Source: Bacteroidales bacterium (GTDB lineage: Bacteria; Bacteroidota; Bacteroidia; Bacteroidales; UBA4417). Taken from it: a DNA stretch of 64,000 nucleotides. The notes below the pieces were generated by a model. It was not told the origin of the DNA, ran no database searches, and saw only the letters and a program-made list of their open reading frames with translations. The stretch is taken from assembly GCA_016707785.1 (NCBI GenBank), contig JADJGZ010000020.1, positions 34,630 to 98,629 on the forward strand, written 5' to 3'. Positions 1 to 8,713 of the stretch are shown piece by piece; position 1 is the stretch's first letter, and each line of letters opens with the position of its first letter. The position numbers and the translations under genes were made by a program.

Positions 1-1
1 A

Positions 2-1291
2 GAAGTACTGGAAACCCGGCTAAATTTATATTTTGGAAAGAAAGAGAAGAATGAGATTTTGCAATTCCCAGCTCCTCCTGATCTTTCCGGAAGTGAATCG
101 TATTATGCCCGCTTCGTGAGTTCACGCAACCTCACAATTCCTGAAAGATTAACACTGATTTTATCCCTTATTCCCCACATCAGGCCACAACTTCTGGATG
201 TACTCTGGACCCAGAATACCACAACTTCACGGGGATTCACCGAATTCGGGGGATGGAAAGGAATCCATCATAGTGGGTTTATTCCAACAGGGGAAACAGC
301 GGCCTTTATTATTGGAGGCGATGCTTTGGAAACACGCTTTGAAGTGACACGAATTTTTGAGGGGACACACCCATTTTCAAAACAGAATATCCTCTCACTT
401 TCAACCGTTGCTCCAGGTGAGCCTGTATTAAGCGGGGCACTTACTGTCTCAGGGGAATACCTCAACTGGTTCCTGATGGGTATTGAGCGCAAGCCGAACT
501 ACAATATGGAGTTTCCTGCAAAGCTTATTGAAACCAGGCTTGATTGGGATCAACTGGTATTGCCGGCCTACACCCTGGAACAACTTGAAGAGATCAAACA
601 CTGGATTCTCCATGGAAAAACCCTGCTTCAGGAATGGGAAATGGACCAAAAGTTGAAACCGGGGTATACCAGTCTCTTCTATGGTCAGCCCGGCACAGGG
701 AAAACCTTCTCAGCCTGCCTGCTGGGGAAACATTGCAACTGTGATGTTTACCGGATCGATTTGAGTATGATTGTTTCAAAGTACATCGGTGAAACCGAAA
801 AAAACCTTTCCAGGATCTTTGATATGGCTGAGCATAAGAACTGGATTCTATTCTTTGATGAAGCGGATGCTCTTTTTGGGAAACGCACTAAAGTAGAGGA
901 CGCACATGATCGCTACGCCAACCAGGAAGTGAGTTACTTATTACAAAGGATCGAAGATTTTAATGGCGTGGTAATTCTGGCCTCCAACCTGAAAACCAAT
1001 ATCGACCAGGCTTTTCTAAGAAGATTTCAATCAGTGATTCATTTCCCTATGCCAAAACCTGCAGAGCGACTGAAGATCTGGAAACACGCTTTCTCTCCGA
1101 AATCAGTACTTGACAAGAAAGTGGATCTGGAACATCTTTCGGAACAATATGATATTTCAGGGGGCACTATTATGAATGTTGTGCGTTTTGCCTCATTAAA
1201 GGCACTTAGCAGAAACACGAATACCCTACTGAATGATGACCTCGAGGAGGGCATTCGAAGGGAATTCCTGAAAGAAGGAAAAAGTATTTGA
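2..1291 (+). CDS. AAA+ ATPase of an extracellular contractile injection system (Afp15/PVC15-like), 5' truncated by the window edge
   Basis: The reading frame is open to the left edge, so the gene starts outside the window; the TTG at 59 is only an internal codon. The visible part has an N-terminal region of about 200 residues, then a single AAA+ module: Walker A GQPGTGKT at 683-706, Walker B with ILFFDEADALFGKR near 845-885, an RYANQE segment, and a sensor/arginine-finger stretch ending FLRRFQSVIHFP near 1015-1045. The run DVYRIDLSMIVSKYIGETEK and the FFDEADALFGKRT block are, from memory of the family, very close to Afp15/PVC15 ATPases of phage-tail-like eCIS particles. In those systems the ATPase is needed for particle assembly or stability and lies near the 3' end of the structural operon, ahead of cargo genes. 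That placement fits here, with another large gene 50 nt downstream. A generic cytoplasmic AAA ATPase is the alternative, and the missing upstream genes would decide. Confidence 0.8.
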   Translation, partial: EVLETRLNLYFGKKEKNEILQFPAPPDLSGSESYYARFVSSRNLTIPERLTLILSLIPHIRPQLLDVLWTQNTTTSRGFTEFGGWKGIHHSGFIPTGETAAFIIGGDALETRFEVTRIFEGTHPFSKQNILSLSTVAPGEPVLSGALTVSGEYLNWFLMGIERKPNYNMEFPAKLIETRLDWDQLVLPAYTLEQLEEIKHWILHGKTLLQEWEMDQKLKPGYTSLFYGQPGTGKTFSACLLGKHCNCDVYRIDLSMIVSKYIGETEKNLSRIFDMAEHKNWILFFDEADALFGKRTKVEDAHDRYANQEVSYLLQRIEDFNGVVILASNLKTNIDQAFLRRFQSVIHFPMPKPAERLKIWKHAFSPKSVLDKKVDLEHLSEQYDISGGTIMNVVRFASLKALSRNTNTLLNDDLEEGIRREFLKEGKSI

Positions 1292-1341
1292 ATCTCTTTT
1301 ATTAATCGCTTTCCCTCTCATTAACTATTGGAAATCAGAAA

Positions 1342-4300
1342 ATGGAAGCTCTCTTGCAAAAAACAGTGAATCGTCCTGCTGCCATCACCCGGGCTGCAGC
1401 TCATCCTGTTGCGGGCAGAAGAATACTTCCGGCAACTAATCTTCATGTGGTGCGCTCCACAGAAAACAACATTCGGGATCACCGTGAAGAATCACAACCT
1501 CGTTCAAGACCTTCTGTCATAACATCAAGGCATTCTGCCAGGGAAGCTATCCCCAATAGCAACAGTACCGGGAACCAAAACCGGGAAGAAACGTCGTTCC
1601 AGTCACCTTATCTTCGCAGGTATGAAGAAAGTGGTATTTTCAGAAACCGGGAACAACAGGAGACCGCCCCCCCTGCAGAATCTGACCATGGAATTGAATC
1701 ACCCATTACTACACCTGTCACACGCCAAAATGAGACTGCAACTGCCGGGGAACGGAATCTCATTCCTTTGCCGGGGTCAGTAAATACGCGTGAATCCAGC
1801 ACTGAAAACCAGGCAGGAACCTCGGAAGCGGTTCATGCCCCAGCACAGCAGGCTGCTGAAGCGACAAGTGTTTCACAACCAGCTCCTGCATCAGGTCCGG
1901 CATTAAGCCCTGCTCAAATTGCAGCCATACACGAATCGGAACACATCCGAACTGACAGCCTCCAGACCGAAACCCGGACCCACCAGGTGGCGGAGTCAAG
2001 GAAACAAGTAACCCGTGAAACCCTGGGAGGAAGCCGGCGTGAGATTTCAGGATATTTTAATTCCAACAGGCAGATGCTGGAACAAACCATCAGTAATGGA
2101 AGAGAATCTGTTACCAGCCTGTTTACTATGGTGGTATCCGCTATTACCAATGGAAGCAGTGCCATTTTCAATATGGCGAATGCGCTGCTTGCCGGACTTC
2201 AGACCGGAATCCTCAGCCTTTTTGTTAACCTCACAGTAACAGCTGCTACCTTCATCAACCAGATCACTACGCAGATCACCCAAATTCTTCACTCCATCCC
2301 TGTGCCCAATATTCCCGGAATCAGTGAAATCCGCTCCCTGATAACAGGAATGCTTCATAGTGCGGCTAGATTGATAACAACCTTCATGTTGGCGGCTTTC
2401 TCTCTTTTGCAAAGAGCGGTGCAGAATATTATAGCCAGGGTCAGGAATTTCATGAACCAGCTATTTTCTTTGGTATCTCGTTTCCTTGCACATGTGATAA
2501 GCACTGTAACAAGAATGCTGACAAATGCCATGAACATGATGGATCAGGCATGGAATTTTGTCGTTCTTAGGATCAGCCAGGTACTGGATCGCCTGGTTTA
2601 CCCAGTAGTTGACTTACTGGAAACAAGGATCATTCAAGCCATTGAAACAGGAAAGCAACGCACCCTCAACCTCATCAGGATGAATCGAACCTTATACCTG
2701 ATGGCTTTGTCACAGGTGATCCACCCGGATCGAAGAAACCCACTGCCTGAAAGGGAAAAATCCAAAGATCCCATTGGGGAGATTCGTCAGTTAGGAAGGG
2801 ATGCAAGCAGAAATAACAGGCTCATAATCACCACCTTTGAAATGGTTACCGGTGGGATTATTAATATGATCCTGGGATTCATCACCACAGAGGCTTCAAG
2901 GATCGGGCTGGAAGTGATGTCGTTGATCATAAGGATCAGCGGATTCATCCAGCAGATGATACAGACGGTTATAAACTCATTTATGATCATCTTCAATATT
3001 ATAAATATCTATATTCAAAGTCTGTTCGCGCACCTTACCACGGTGATGGAGAAGGCTATCAGCTTCTTCTTTTCACTTTCCAGAAATGTGATTGATGGAC
3101 TCAGTAATTTCACCCGTTCGGCGTTCGGACGAATCCGGAATGTTGTTGCCGGGGTTATCCAGGCGCTTTTCCGGTTTATACGGGGAAGTGTATCCGGAAT
3201 CATTGAAGCAGTGGGTGCTTTCAATCCAAATGTTACCCGTGCTGAAATGCCGGATGCTCCAGTGGTAAATGCCATTAACCATGCCTATCCCAGGTCAATT
3301 ACAACGGTTTTCACAACCCTCACCAGGGTTGTATCGGCATTTTCAAGGGTTATTGGTATTATTATTCCTTTGGCATTATCCCTCTTGCTTATCACAGTAT
3401 TACAGTTTATACAAAGAGTGATGATGGCGCTTGCAGCATTATTGATCATTCCTCTTGTGAGTGCATTGATGAGGCTGCTCCTGATAATTTTAAGGCCCGG
3501 CAAAACCCCGGTAGCTCCCCCTGCGCCTCAACCAGAGTATGCCCCTGGAACAGGGATCACTGTTGACTACTCCGTACCATTGGTAAACAGCGATATACAA
3601 GCCTCAGAAGGAGAAAAGATGATCTTTGGTGTTGAAGGTGCTGACACTGATCGCCGAAAAGGGCGTACTCCTTCGGCAGGAGGCAGCCCGACAGCTCCGG
3701 CCTGGACGAATATCCCCGGAACCGGTCCTTATGAAACCAGGTATCAAGTGAGCGGGGATGCAGAATTCAATTCCTCAGGGTCCAGGCTGCAGCAACTTGT
3801 ATTTTCTTCGCTGGAAACCAGGAATACCTATTTGTTTATTAAAGGCAACTGGGATAAAAAACGAATTACTGTTACTGCAACCCTTAAGGACAAAGCCCCT
3901 GCAACAGCAGCACCGGCTTCAGGGAGCACTCGTGACAGGGATAAAGTCATCCGCTGGACCATTCTGCCCCGGAAAAATCCTGCACCAACAGGTCTGAAGC
4001 GGGTTCAAGGACCAGGATCTGCCTTTTCCCCTGCGCCGGTTTCCTATGGATATGAAGCCACACCACCTCTTCCACCCAGAAGGCCAAGCTATCTGAATCA
4101 AACCGTTCTTGAATCATTTTCTAATACAAGGGCCCTCTTTTTCACTATGGCTGATCTGCGCCCTGAATGGAAAGCAGCCCATGCTTCCCTCGACACTCCT
4201 GATAAAGTGGCTATTCATCTGTATGGTACCAGTAATAACGGAACCTTTGTGTTTGATCATCATGACCGGATTTATGACAGGCATTCAGGATTCGGGGACA

Positions 4301-4458
4301 CATCTCCATTTACTGATGCTGCACTTGCAAGGTCATCGGGAATTGGTTACAGTAAACGCCAGGTATATTCCTGCGGTGGGCGTTCTGTTGGCACAGCACT
4401 GATTGAAAGAAGAATTAATGATGCATCAGGAATCCAGGTAAGGAAAACAGGTCCATAA
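1342..4458 (+). CDS. Large helix-rich protein downstream of the eCIS ATPase, candidate cargo or effector (1038 aa)
   Basis: I do not recognise this as a named family. Residues 1-190 are polar, rich in Ser, Pro, Gln, Glu and Arg, and look disordered. Residues 228-720 are a long series of amphipathic or hydrophobic helices broken by Arg and Asn, such as LFSLVSRFLAHVISTVTRML, resembling the helical midsections I recall in large eCIS-associated proteins. Residues 720-900 are Pro/Gly-rich with beta-like segments. Residues 940-1038 form a compact C-terminal domain with a strand ending in His959 (VAIHLYGTSNNG) and a strand ending in Cys1011 (RQVYSCGGRS). That layout recalls Cys/His polymorphic-toxin domains, but the similarity is by eye. 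There is no signal peptide and no HExxH motif, so the usual eCIS DUF4157 peptidase is not evident. The gene starts 50 nt after the ATPase on the same strand, and a loaded cargo or effector is the best guess. A structural tape-measure-like role or a membrane protein are alternatives. Confidence 0.55.
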   Translation: MEALLQKTVNRPAAITRAAAHPVAGRRILPATNLHVVRSTENNIRDHREESQPRSRPSVITSRHSAREAIPNSNSTGNQNREETSFQSPYLRRYEESGIFRNREQQETAPPAESDHGIESPITTPVTRQNETATAGERNLIPLPGSVNTRESSTENQAGTSEAVHAPAQQAAEATSVSQPAPASGPALSPAQIAAIHESEHIRTDSLQTETRTHQVAESRKQVTRETLGGSRREISGYFNSNRQMLEQTISNGRESVTSLFTMVVSAITNGSSAIFNMANALLAGLQTGILSLFVNLTVTAATFINQITTQITQILHSIPVPNIPGISEIRSLITGMLHSAARLITTFMLAAFSLLQRAVQNIIARVRNFMNQLFSLVSRFLAHVISTVTRMLTNAMNMMDQAWNFVVLRISQVLDRLVYPVVDLLETRIIQAIETGKQRTLNLIRMNRTLYLMALSQVIHPDRRNPLPEREKSKDPIGEIRQLGRDASRNNRLIITTFEMVTGGIINMILGFITTEASRIGLEVMSLIIRISGFIQQMIQTVINSFMIIFNIINIYIQSLFAHLTTVMEKAISFFFSLSRNVIDGLSNFTRSAFGRIRNVVAGVIQALFRFIRGSVSGIIEAVGAFNPNVTRAEMPDAPVVNAINHAYPRSITTVFTTLTRVVSAFSRVIGIIIPLALSLLLITVLQFIQRVMMALAALLIIPLVSALMRLLLIILRPGKTPVAPPAPQPEYAPGTGITVDYSVPLVNSDIQASEGEKMIFGVEGADTDRRKGRTPSAGGSPTAPAWTNIPGTGPYETRYQVSGDAEFNSSGSRLQQLVFSSLETRNTYLFIKGNWDKKRITVTATLKDKAPATAAPASGSTRDRDKVIRWTILPRKNPAPTGLKRVQGPGSAFSPAPVSYGYEATPPLPPRRPSYLNQTVLESFSNTRALFFTMADLRPEWKAAHASLDTPDKVAIHLYGTSNNGTFVFDHHDRIYDRHSGFGDTSPFTDAALARSSGIGYSKRQVYSCGGRSVGTALIERRINDASGIQVRKTGP

Positions 4459-4462
4459 AAAA

Positions 4463-4486
4463 ACCGGCTGCAAAAATGCAACCGGT
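4463..4486 (-). terminator. Rho-independent terminator for the minus-strand gene at 4621-6696, possibly bidirectional
   Basis: ACCGGCTGCA (4463-4472) and TGCAACCGGT (4477-4486) pair with one C/A mismatch around an AAAA loop. On the minus strand the hairpin is followed by seven Ts (As at 4457-4463). It lies just past the stop of the plus-strand 1038-aa gene and about 135 nt past the stop of the minus-strand gene, so it may end transcription from both sides. Confidence 0.6.
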
Positions 4487-4489
4487 GAA

Positions 4490-4588
4490 CTAAAAAGTGC
4501 CTAGAGTGAGCTAGAGTGAACTAGAGTGCCTAGAGTGAGCTAAAGTGCCTAAAGTGAGCTAGAGTGAGCTAAAGTGAACTAGAGTTAG
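4490..4588. repeat. Tandem array of a 10-nt unit, consensus CTARAGTGRR
   Basis: Nine units begin at 4501, 4511, 4521, 4530, 4540, 4549, 4559, 4569 and 4579, each 9 or 10 nt long (CTAGAGTGAG, CTAAAGTGAA and similar), with a degenerate unit before them. The array lies between two convergent genes. The same unit in the opposite orientation (TAGCTCACTY) recurs at 47731-47890, so this is a dispersed family and not a one-off slippage tract. Confidence 0.85.
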
Positions 4589-4620
4589 CAGAGAAATCTG
4601 AGTTCCTATTTATTTAAATT

Positions 4621-6696
4621 TCAATGGTTTACCACCACTTTCCGGGCCAGTTTCTGATCTCCGGAAGTAACAGATAACATGTAGATTCCTTCCTGAAGCT
4701 GACTTACGGGCACCTGTATTGTTTCATTGACTTCGTTGTTTTGAAGTTCCTTATGATAAACAACCTTTCCCAGCATATTGCTAAGTTGAACAGTAATGGC
4801 ATTCTCTGTCCGAATGCCTGAAATTTTCACAAAGACTTTATCTGTAGCAGGATTAGGATAAACTGTTGCCTTGAGCTCTGCAGGTATTGAACCGATTCCC
4901 ACTGATTTATTGGTGGCAATATTCGAACGGGAGCTACTGAAGTTTGATGCTTTGAAAGGAGTGCAACCGTTTGGATTAACCACTTCTACCATGTAGTAAA
5001 TGGTTCCTGCTGGAGCATCCAGGTCAGTGTATGAATTAAAGCTGGAAGAAATGGAAGTAATCAGGCTCATCTGTCCCGGTGATGTGCCCCGGTAGATTGC
5101 ATAGGAACCTACGTTAAAACCAAGGTAATCGGTCCATATCAGGTTCCAGGTACTGCCAACACCCTGATTGATGGATAAATGTATCGTCTGGTGTAAGTCC
5201 CCAGCCGGGAAAGTATGTCCTGCGCCATCTGTGAATCCAAGTTTATACCGGTAGGATTTCACAGCCGGGTTGGAACTGGTATCTGTAAAGGTTGAGAAAT
5301 CACTGTAATTGAGGGTTCCAATAGGGTTATACACATCAGCTACATCGGTTTCCTTATAGACGACGAACTGGTTGATAAGTGGAGAAACAGGCTTCTCCCA
5401 AACAATTACATTGCGGTTGCTGGCACTATCCACGGTTACCATACAGATAGGGGTTTCAGGGAAGTTGAGCACACTGAAAGCATTGCTGCTCTGTGTCACA
5501 AAAGGAAGATAATAATCGCTGATCCTGATTTTATACTGGTCTGATTCAATCATAGGGGTAGTCCATTGGTAACTACCTGTAAGACCTGCATTTACAGGGA
5601 AATCGATGTAGTTCCAGTTCTGGCCGTTATCGGAAGAGTATTCCAGGAATAAATAAAATGAATTGGGGTTGTCGTAAGTCCAGTTAATGGTAACAGGTTG
5701 GTTGGTATTAAAGATTTCTCCTCCCTGAGGTGAGCTAAGGGTGATTACCGGGGTAGCAAGCAAAGTGAAGGTTCCGCTTAATCCGAATTTAGTAGGATCA
5801 GATGCATCCGAAACCCTGATCAGGCAGTTTGCAGAAGGAGTACCTTGCACTGTCCAGTAATAATAACCATTTGCCGCATCAATATCAGTAGCCATTGATT
5901 GCCAACTGGCTCCCCCATCTGTTGACAGGTCAATATTTACAAGGCTTATATCATTGGCTATCCATGAAAAATAGGACTCTTCCCCAATATAAAAAGCATC
6001 CCCGTCATTCGGAGAATTCATAATAACTGGTGGGGTAAAAATGGTGAAGTACTGATCACTTATATCAAAGGTAACCTCTGGATAATAAGGGTCATATATT
6101 TTCACGAGAACTTCACTGGAACTGAGGAAAGGAACATAAACCTGTGCTGATCCTCCGCCAGGTTCACTGTACCCGCTTCCCAGGTTCATCCAGTTAATAC
6201 CTCCATCAATTGAATAATCGATATACAGGTAATAAGGAAGATTGGTCCCGGTCCATGAAACGTTTGCAATTTCCCCAAAGTTCCAGGTCTCACCTCCATT
6301 TGGGGTGGTTAATGTAAGTAAAGGGGTTTCCACAATGCTGAAAAAAACTTCTCCGAAAACGGTAGGCTCACTTGCCGAAGTCAACCTCAGCAAACACTGA
6401 TCAGACAGTATATTTGGGATGGTCCAGGAATAATAAATCCCTGTAACATTGTCCGCAATCTCAGTCCAGCTGGCTCCTGCATTGGTAGAATAACTGATAT
6501 TAACAGTATCGGCACCATAGGAATACCACGAAATATCCATCGGGCTATTCCGGTAGGTAACCTGTCCATTGAAGGGTGCATAAATATAAATATAGGAAGA
6601 TTGTGCTATAGCACCCAGGTTCAGCAGCATCACCAACAAGGTAAAGCTAAGGATGTGCGGCTGAAATTGTAATAATCTGAGGGTATAAGTTTTCAT
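4621..6696 (-). CDS. T9SS-exported multidomain surface or secreted protein with four Ig-like repeats (691 aa)
   Basis: An N-terminal signal peptide of about 31 residues (hydrophobic core near 17-30, cleavage near AIAQ). Four Ig-like repeats of about 90 residues follow (roughly 36-123, 126-221, 223-315, 316-410). Each has a TPNGGETW- or SPNDGDAF-type start, a W in the sheet, and a YSxDGGxxW-like turn, as in KNH/Kre9-type beta-sandwich domains. Two fibronectin-III-like modules occupy about 415-600, including YRYKLGFTDGAGH and FVVYKETDVAD. The last 80 residues are a type A T9SS sorting domain: VYPNPATDKVFVKISG, a middle LSNMLGKVVY, and the ending LQEGIYMLSVTSGDQKLARK. The domain is known to be recognised by the T9SS and removed after export; this window also encodes the SprA channel. 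No catalytic domain is visible, so an adhesion or structural role is inferred. It is transcribed alone. Confidence 0.85.
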   Translation of the reverse strand: MKTYTLRLLQFQPHILSFTLLVMLLNLGAIAQSSYIYIYAPFNGQVTYRNSPMDISWYSYGADTVNISYSTNAGASWTEIADNVTGIYYSWTIPNILSDQCLLRLTSASEPTVFGEVFFSIVETPLLTLTTPNGGETWNFGEIANVSWTGTNLPYYLYIDYSIDGGINWMNLGSGYSEPGGGSAQVYVPFLSSSEVLVKIYDPYYPEVTFDISDQYFTIFTPPVIMNSPNDGDAFYIGEESYFSWIANDISLVNIDLSTDGGASWQSMATDIDAANGYYYWTVQGTPSANCLIRVSDASDPTKFGLSGTFTLLATPVITLSSPQGGEIFNTNQPVTINWTYDNPNSFYLFLEYSSDNGQNWNYIDFPVNAGLTGSYQWTTPMIESDQYKIRISDYYLPFVTQSSNAFSVLNFPETPICMVTVDSASNRNVIVWEKPVSPLINQFVVYKETDVADVYNPIGTLNYSDFSTFTDTSSNPAVKSYRYKLGFTDGAGHTFPAGDLHQTIHLSINQGVGSTWNLIWTDYLGFNVGSYAIYRGTSPGQMSLITSISSSFNSYTDLDAPAGTIYYMVEVVNPNGCTPFKASNFSSSRSNIATNKSVGIGSIPAELKATVYPNPATDKVFVKISGIRTENAITVQLSNMLGKVVYHKELQNNEVNETIQVPVSQLQEGIYMLSVTSGDQKLARKVVVNH

Positions 6697-6963
6697 GGGT
6701 TTTTGTTTAATGGTGTTTTGTAAATATTCAACAAAGAAAACATGGTTTTGTTCCCTGGCAAAAAGTATCTGGATGGGGCAGAATAAATGGGGACTGAATG
6801 GGAAATTTGATGGACTGAATATAAATTCACAAAAGTGGATACAGAAATTTGTCTTTAAATCTTGGAAACTTATACCCGTTTATATGCGAATTGTTGAGCC
6901 AGAGAAAAAACAGAATAGATTATATTTGTTAGTTGGCATCAATTTTAGGACAACAGAAATCGA

Positions 6964-7308
6964 ATGACAGAAAGACCTAACATATTAGTAGTTTGTGGCA
7001 GAAATAAAAAGCGTAGCAGGACAGCGGAATACATTTTTAAAAATGATGACCGTTTCAATATTCGTTCAGCTGGACTAAGCCCCAAAAGTGATAGAAAAAT
7101 TTCCGAAAATGATTTGAATTGGGCGAACATAATTTTTGTTATGGAAGCTGGACAACGAGCAAAAATATGGGGTCTATACAGACATTTAGAATTACCAACA
7201 ATTGAAGTTCTCAACATCCCCGACAACTATGAATTTATGAATGAAGAACTTATAGAAATGCTTTCTGAAAGAATAAATGATAAGTTGAAAATAGTTTACA
7301 ATATCTAG
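6964..7308 (+). CDS. Low-molecular-weight protein-tyrosine-phosphatase-like protein (114 aa)
   Basis: The N terminus ILVVCGRNKKRSRTAE contains the phosphatase signature C-x5-R-S (Cys11, Arg17) directly after the first beta strand, as in the low-molecular-weight phosphotyrosine phosphatase fold. A conserved-looking hydrophobic strand IIFVMEAGQRAKI follows. The protein is shorter than the usual 140-160 residues and lacks the typical C-terminal DPxxx general-acid segment; PDNYEF may stand in its place. The ATG at 6964 follows a poor ribosome-binding site. It sits in an AT-rich patch next to a YhcG-like nuclease, with no link to the flanking chromosome genes, which suggests horizontal acquisition. 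The substrate is unknown; an arsenate-reductase-like activity of the same fold is the alternative. Confidence 0.65.
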   Translation: MTERPNILVVCGRNKKRSRTAEYIFKNDDRFNIRSAGLSPKSDRKISENDLNWANIIFVMEAGQRAKIWGLYRHLELPTIEVLNIPDNYEFMNEELIEMLSERINDKLKIVYNI

Positions 7309-7495
7309 GACAATTGCAGTTTTACATATGGATATTAGAACAATGCGAGGAGCGTAAATGCCTATACGAAGGCTAGTACGAGCTTGATTCACGGAAAGAA
7401 AACCTCTTGGTTGATATTGAGTCAAGCTAGTCAAAAAAAACAATCATTTTGGAGCTTTCACTTTTTATTGGTTAATGCAAGTAAATAGTTAGTAC

Positions 7496-8713
7496 ATGAA
7501 TTTCGAAAACCTGATTCAAAACCTTCGGGTTACTCATGATACCCTTTTAGATTCAGTATCTAAAGCTGTTAATACTGCCATGACCCTTCGTAATTGGCTT
7601 TATGGGTATTACATTGTAGAATACGAACAAAAAGGTGAAGATAGGGCTGGATATGGTGATAGATTGATTCGTTCAATTGAAAAGCAATTGAAAGATAAGG
7701 GTCAGAAAGGTATATCTTTTACCAATCTAAATATTTATCGACAGTTTTATCTTACATATCCTCAAATTGGAGCTGCTCTTCCTCATTATCTTAATAAACT
7801 CGCAAATATTCAGGCAGTGACTGAACAATCGAGTGATGGTAGAGATAATAAAATTATTCAGGCAGTGCCTGAACAATCTCAGGTTACAAATAATGATCCA
7901 AATCATCAGGCAGTGCATGATGAATTAAGAGTCCTGGATATCATAGCTATTCAGGTTTCAAATCAAACAAAAGGTGCTGATCCAAAACCCGGACTTAATC
8001 CGGTACGATTACTTCAAACATTATCATTTACTCATATAGTTGAACTAATTAAAATTGATGATCCATTAAAAAGGGCATTTTATGAACTTGAATGTGTAAA
8101 AGGTACCTGGAGTACAAGAGAGCTTCAACGTCAGATTGAATCACTATATTTCGAACGTTCCGGCCTTTCAAAAGATAAAAAGAAGCTATCTGAAATGGTT
8201 CGACTTCAAGCAGTTCAGCTTACACCTCATGATGTAATCAATAATCCTTTAACAATCGAGTTTCTTGGTCTTAACGACCGGACATTAGTAACTGAATCTG
8301 ATCTGGAACAAGCCTTACTTAATCATCTCCAGGAGTTTTTGTTGGAATTGGGATATGGGTTCTGTTTTGAGGCTCGTCAAAAACGAGTATTAATTGATGG
8401 CGAATATTATTTCATCGACCTGGTATTTTATCACCGTATCCTGAAATGCCATGTACTTGTTGATTTGAAAATAGAAAAGTTCAAACATAGCCATGCCGGG
8501 CAAATAAATGCATACCTGAATTATTATCGGAATGAAGAAATGCAGGAAGGGGATAACCCTCCGGTTGGAATTCTACTTTGCACCGATAAAGGTGAAACAA
8601 TGGCAAAGTATGCCACTGCCGGGTTGGAACATAGCATTTTTGTGCATAAGTATCAGTTAGCCCTGCCAAGTAAAGAAGAATTAGAACAGTATATTGCAAG
8701 GGAAATGCAATAG
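7496..8713 (+). CDS. YhcG/DUF1016-family PD-(D/E)xK nuclease-like protein (405 aa)
   Basis: The N-terminal half (about 1-180) matches the DUF1016 N domain: RNWLYGYYIVEYEQKGEDRAGYG and the LNIYRQFYLTYPQI segment. The C-terminal half (about 245-395) is the nuclease-fold domain with EYYFIDLVFYH, CHVLVDLKIEKFKH and the GQINAYLNYYRN helix, so the D..DxK core is present. YhcG homologues are usually linked to restriction or recombination functions, but the biochemical role of most is not established. Between the domains lies an exact 48-nt tandem repeat region. The gene is AT-rich like its phosphatase neighbour and probably part of an acquired patch. The stop is 110 nt before the convergent dxs gene. 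Confidence 0.85.
   Translation: MNFENLIQNLRVTHDTLLDSVSKAVNTAMTLRNWLYGYYIVEYEQKGEDRAGYGDRLIRSIEKQLKDKGQKGISFTNLNIYRQFYLTYPQIGAALPHYLNKLANIQAVTEQSSDGRDNKIIQAVPEQSQVTNNDPNHQAVHDELRVLDIIAIQVSNQTKGADPKPGLNPVRLLQTLSFTHIVELIKIDDPLKRAFYELECVKGTWSTRELQRQIESLYFERSGLSKDKKKLSEMVRLQAVQLTPHDVINNPLTIEFLGLNDRTLVTESDLEQALLNHLQEFLLELGYGFCFEARQKRVLIDGEYYFIDLVFYHRILKCHVLVDLKIEKFKHSHAGQINAYLNYYRNEEMQEGDNPPVGILLCTDKGETMAKYATAGLEHSIFVHKYQLALPSKEELEQYIAREMQ
7811..7954 (+). repeat. Three in-frame 48-nt repeats inside the YhcG-like gene
   Basis: CAGGCAGTG starts at 7811, 7859 and 7907, exactly 48 nt apart, giving three 16-residue units that begin QAVTEQS, QAVPEQS and QAVHDEL. The beginning of each unit is conserved and the rest has diverged. 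The repeats fall in the linker between the N-terminal DUF1016 region and the nuclease domain, so gains or losses of units would keep the frame. Confidence 0.8.

Noticed and set aside
6695..6967. A 90-codon plus-strand frame before the phosphatase gene
   Set aside because: It overlaps the start region of the divergent T9SS gene, has biased composition and matches no family.
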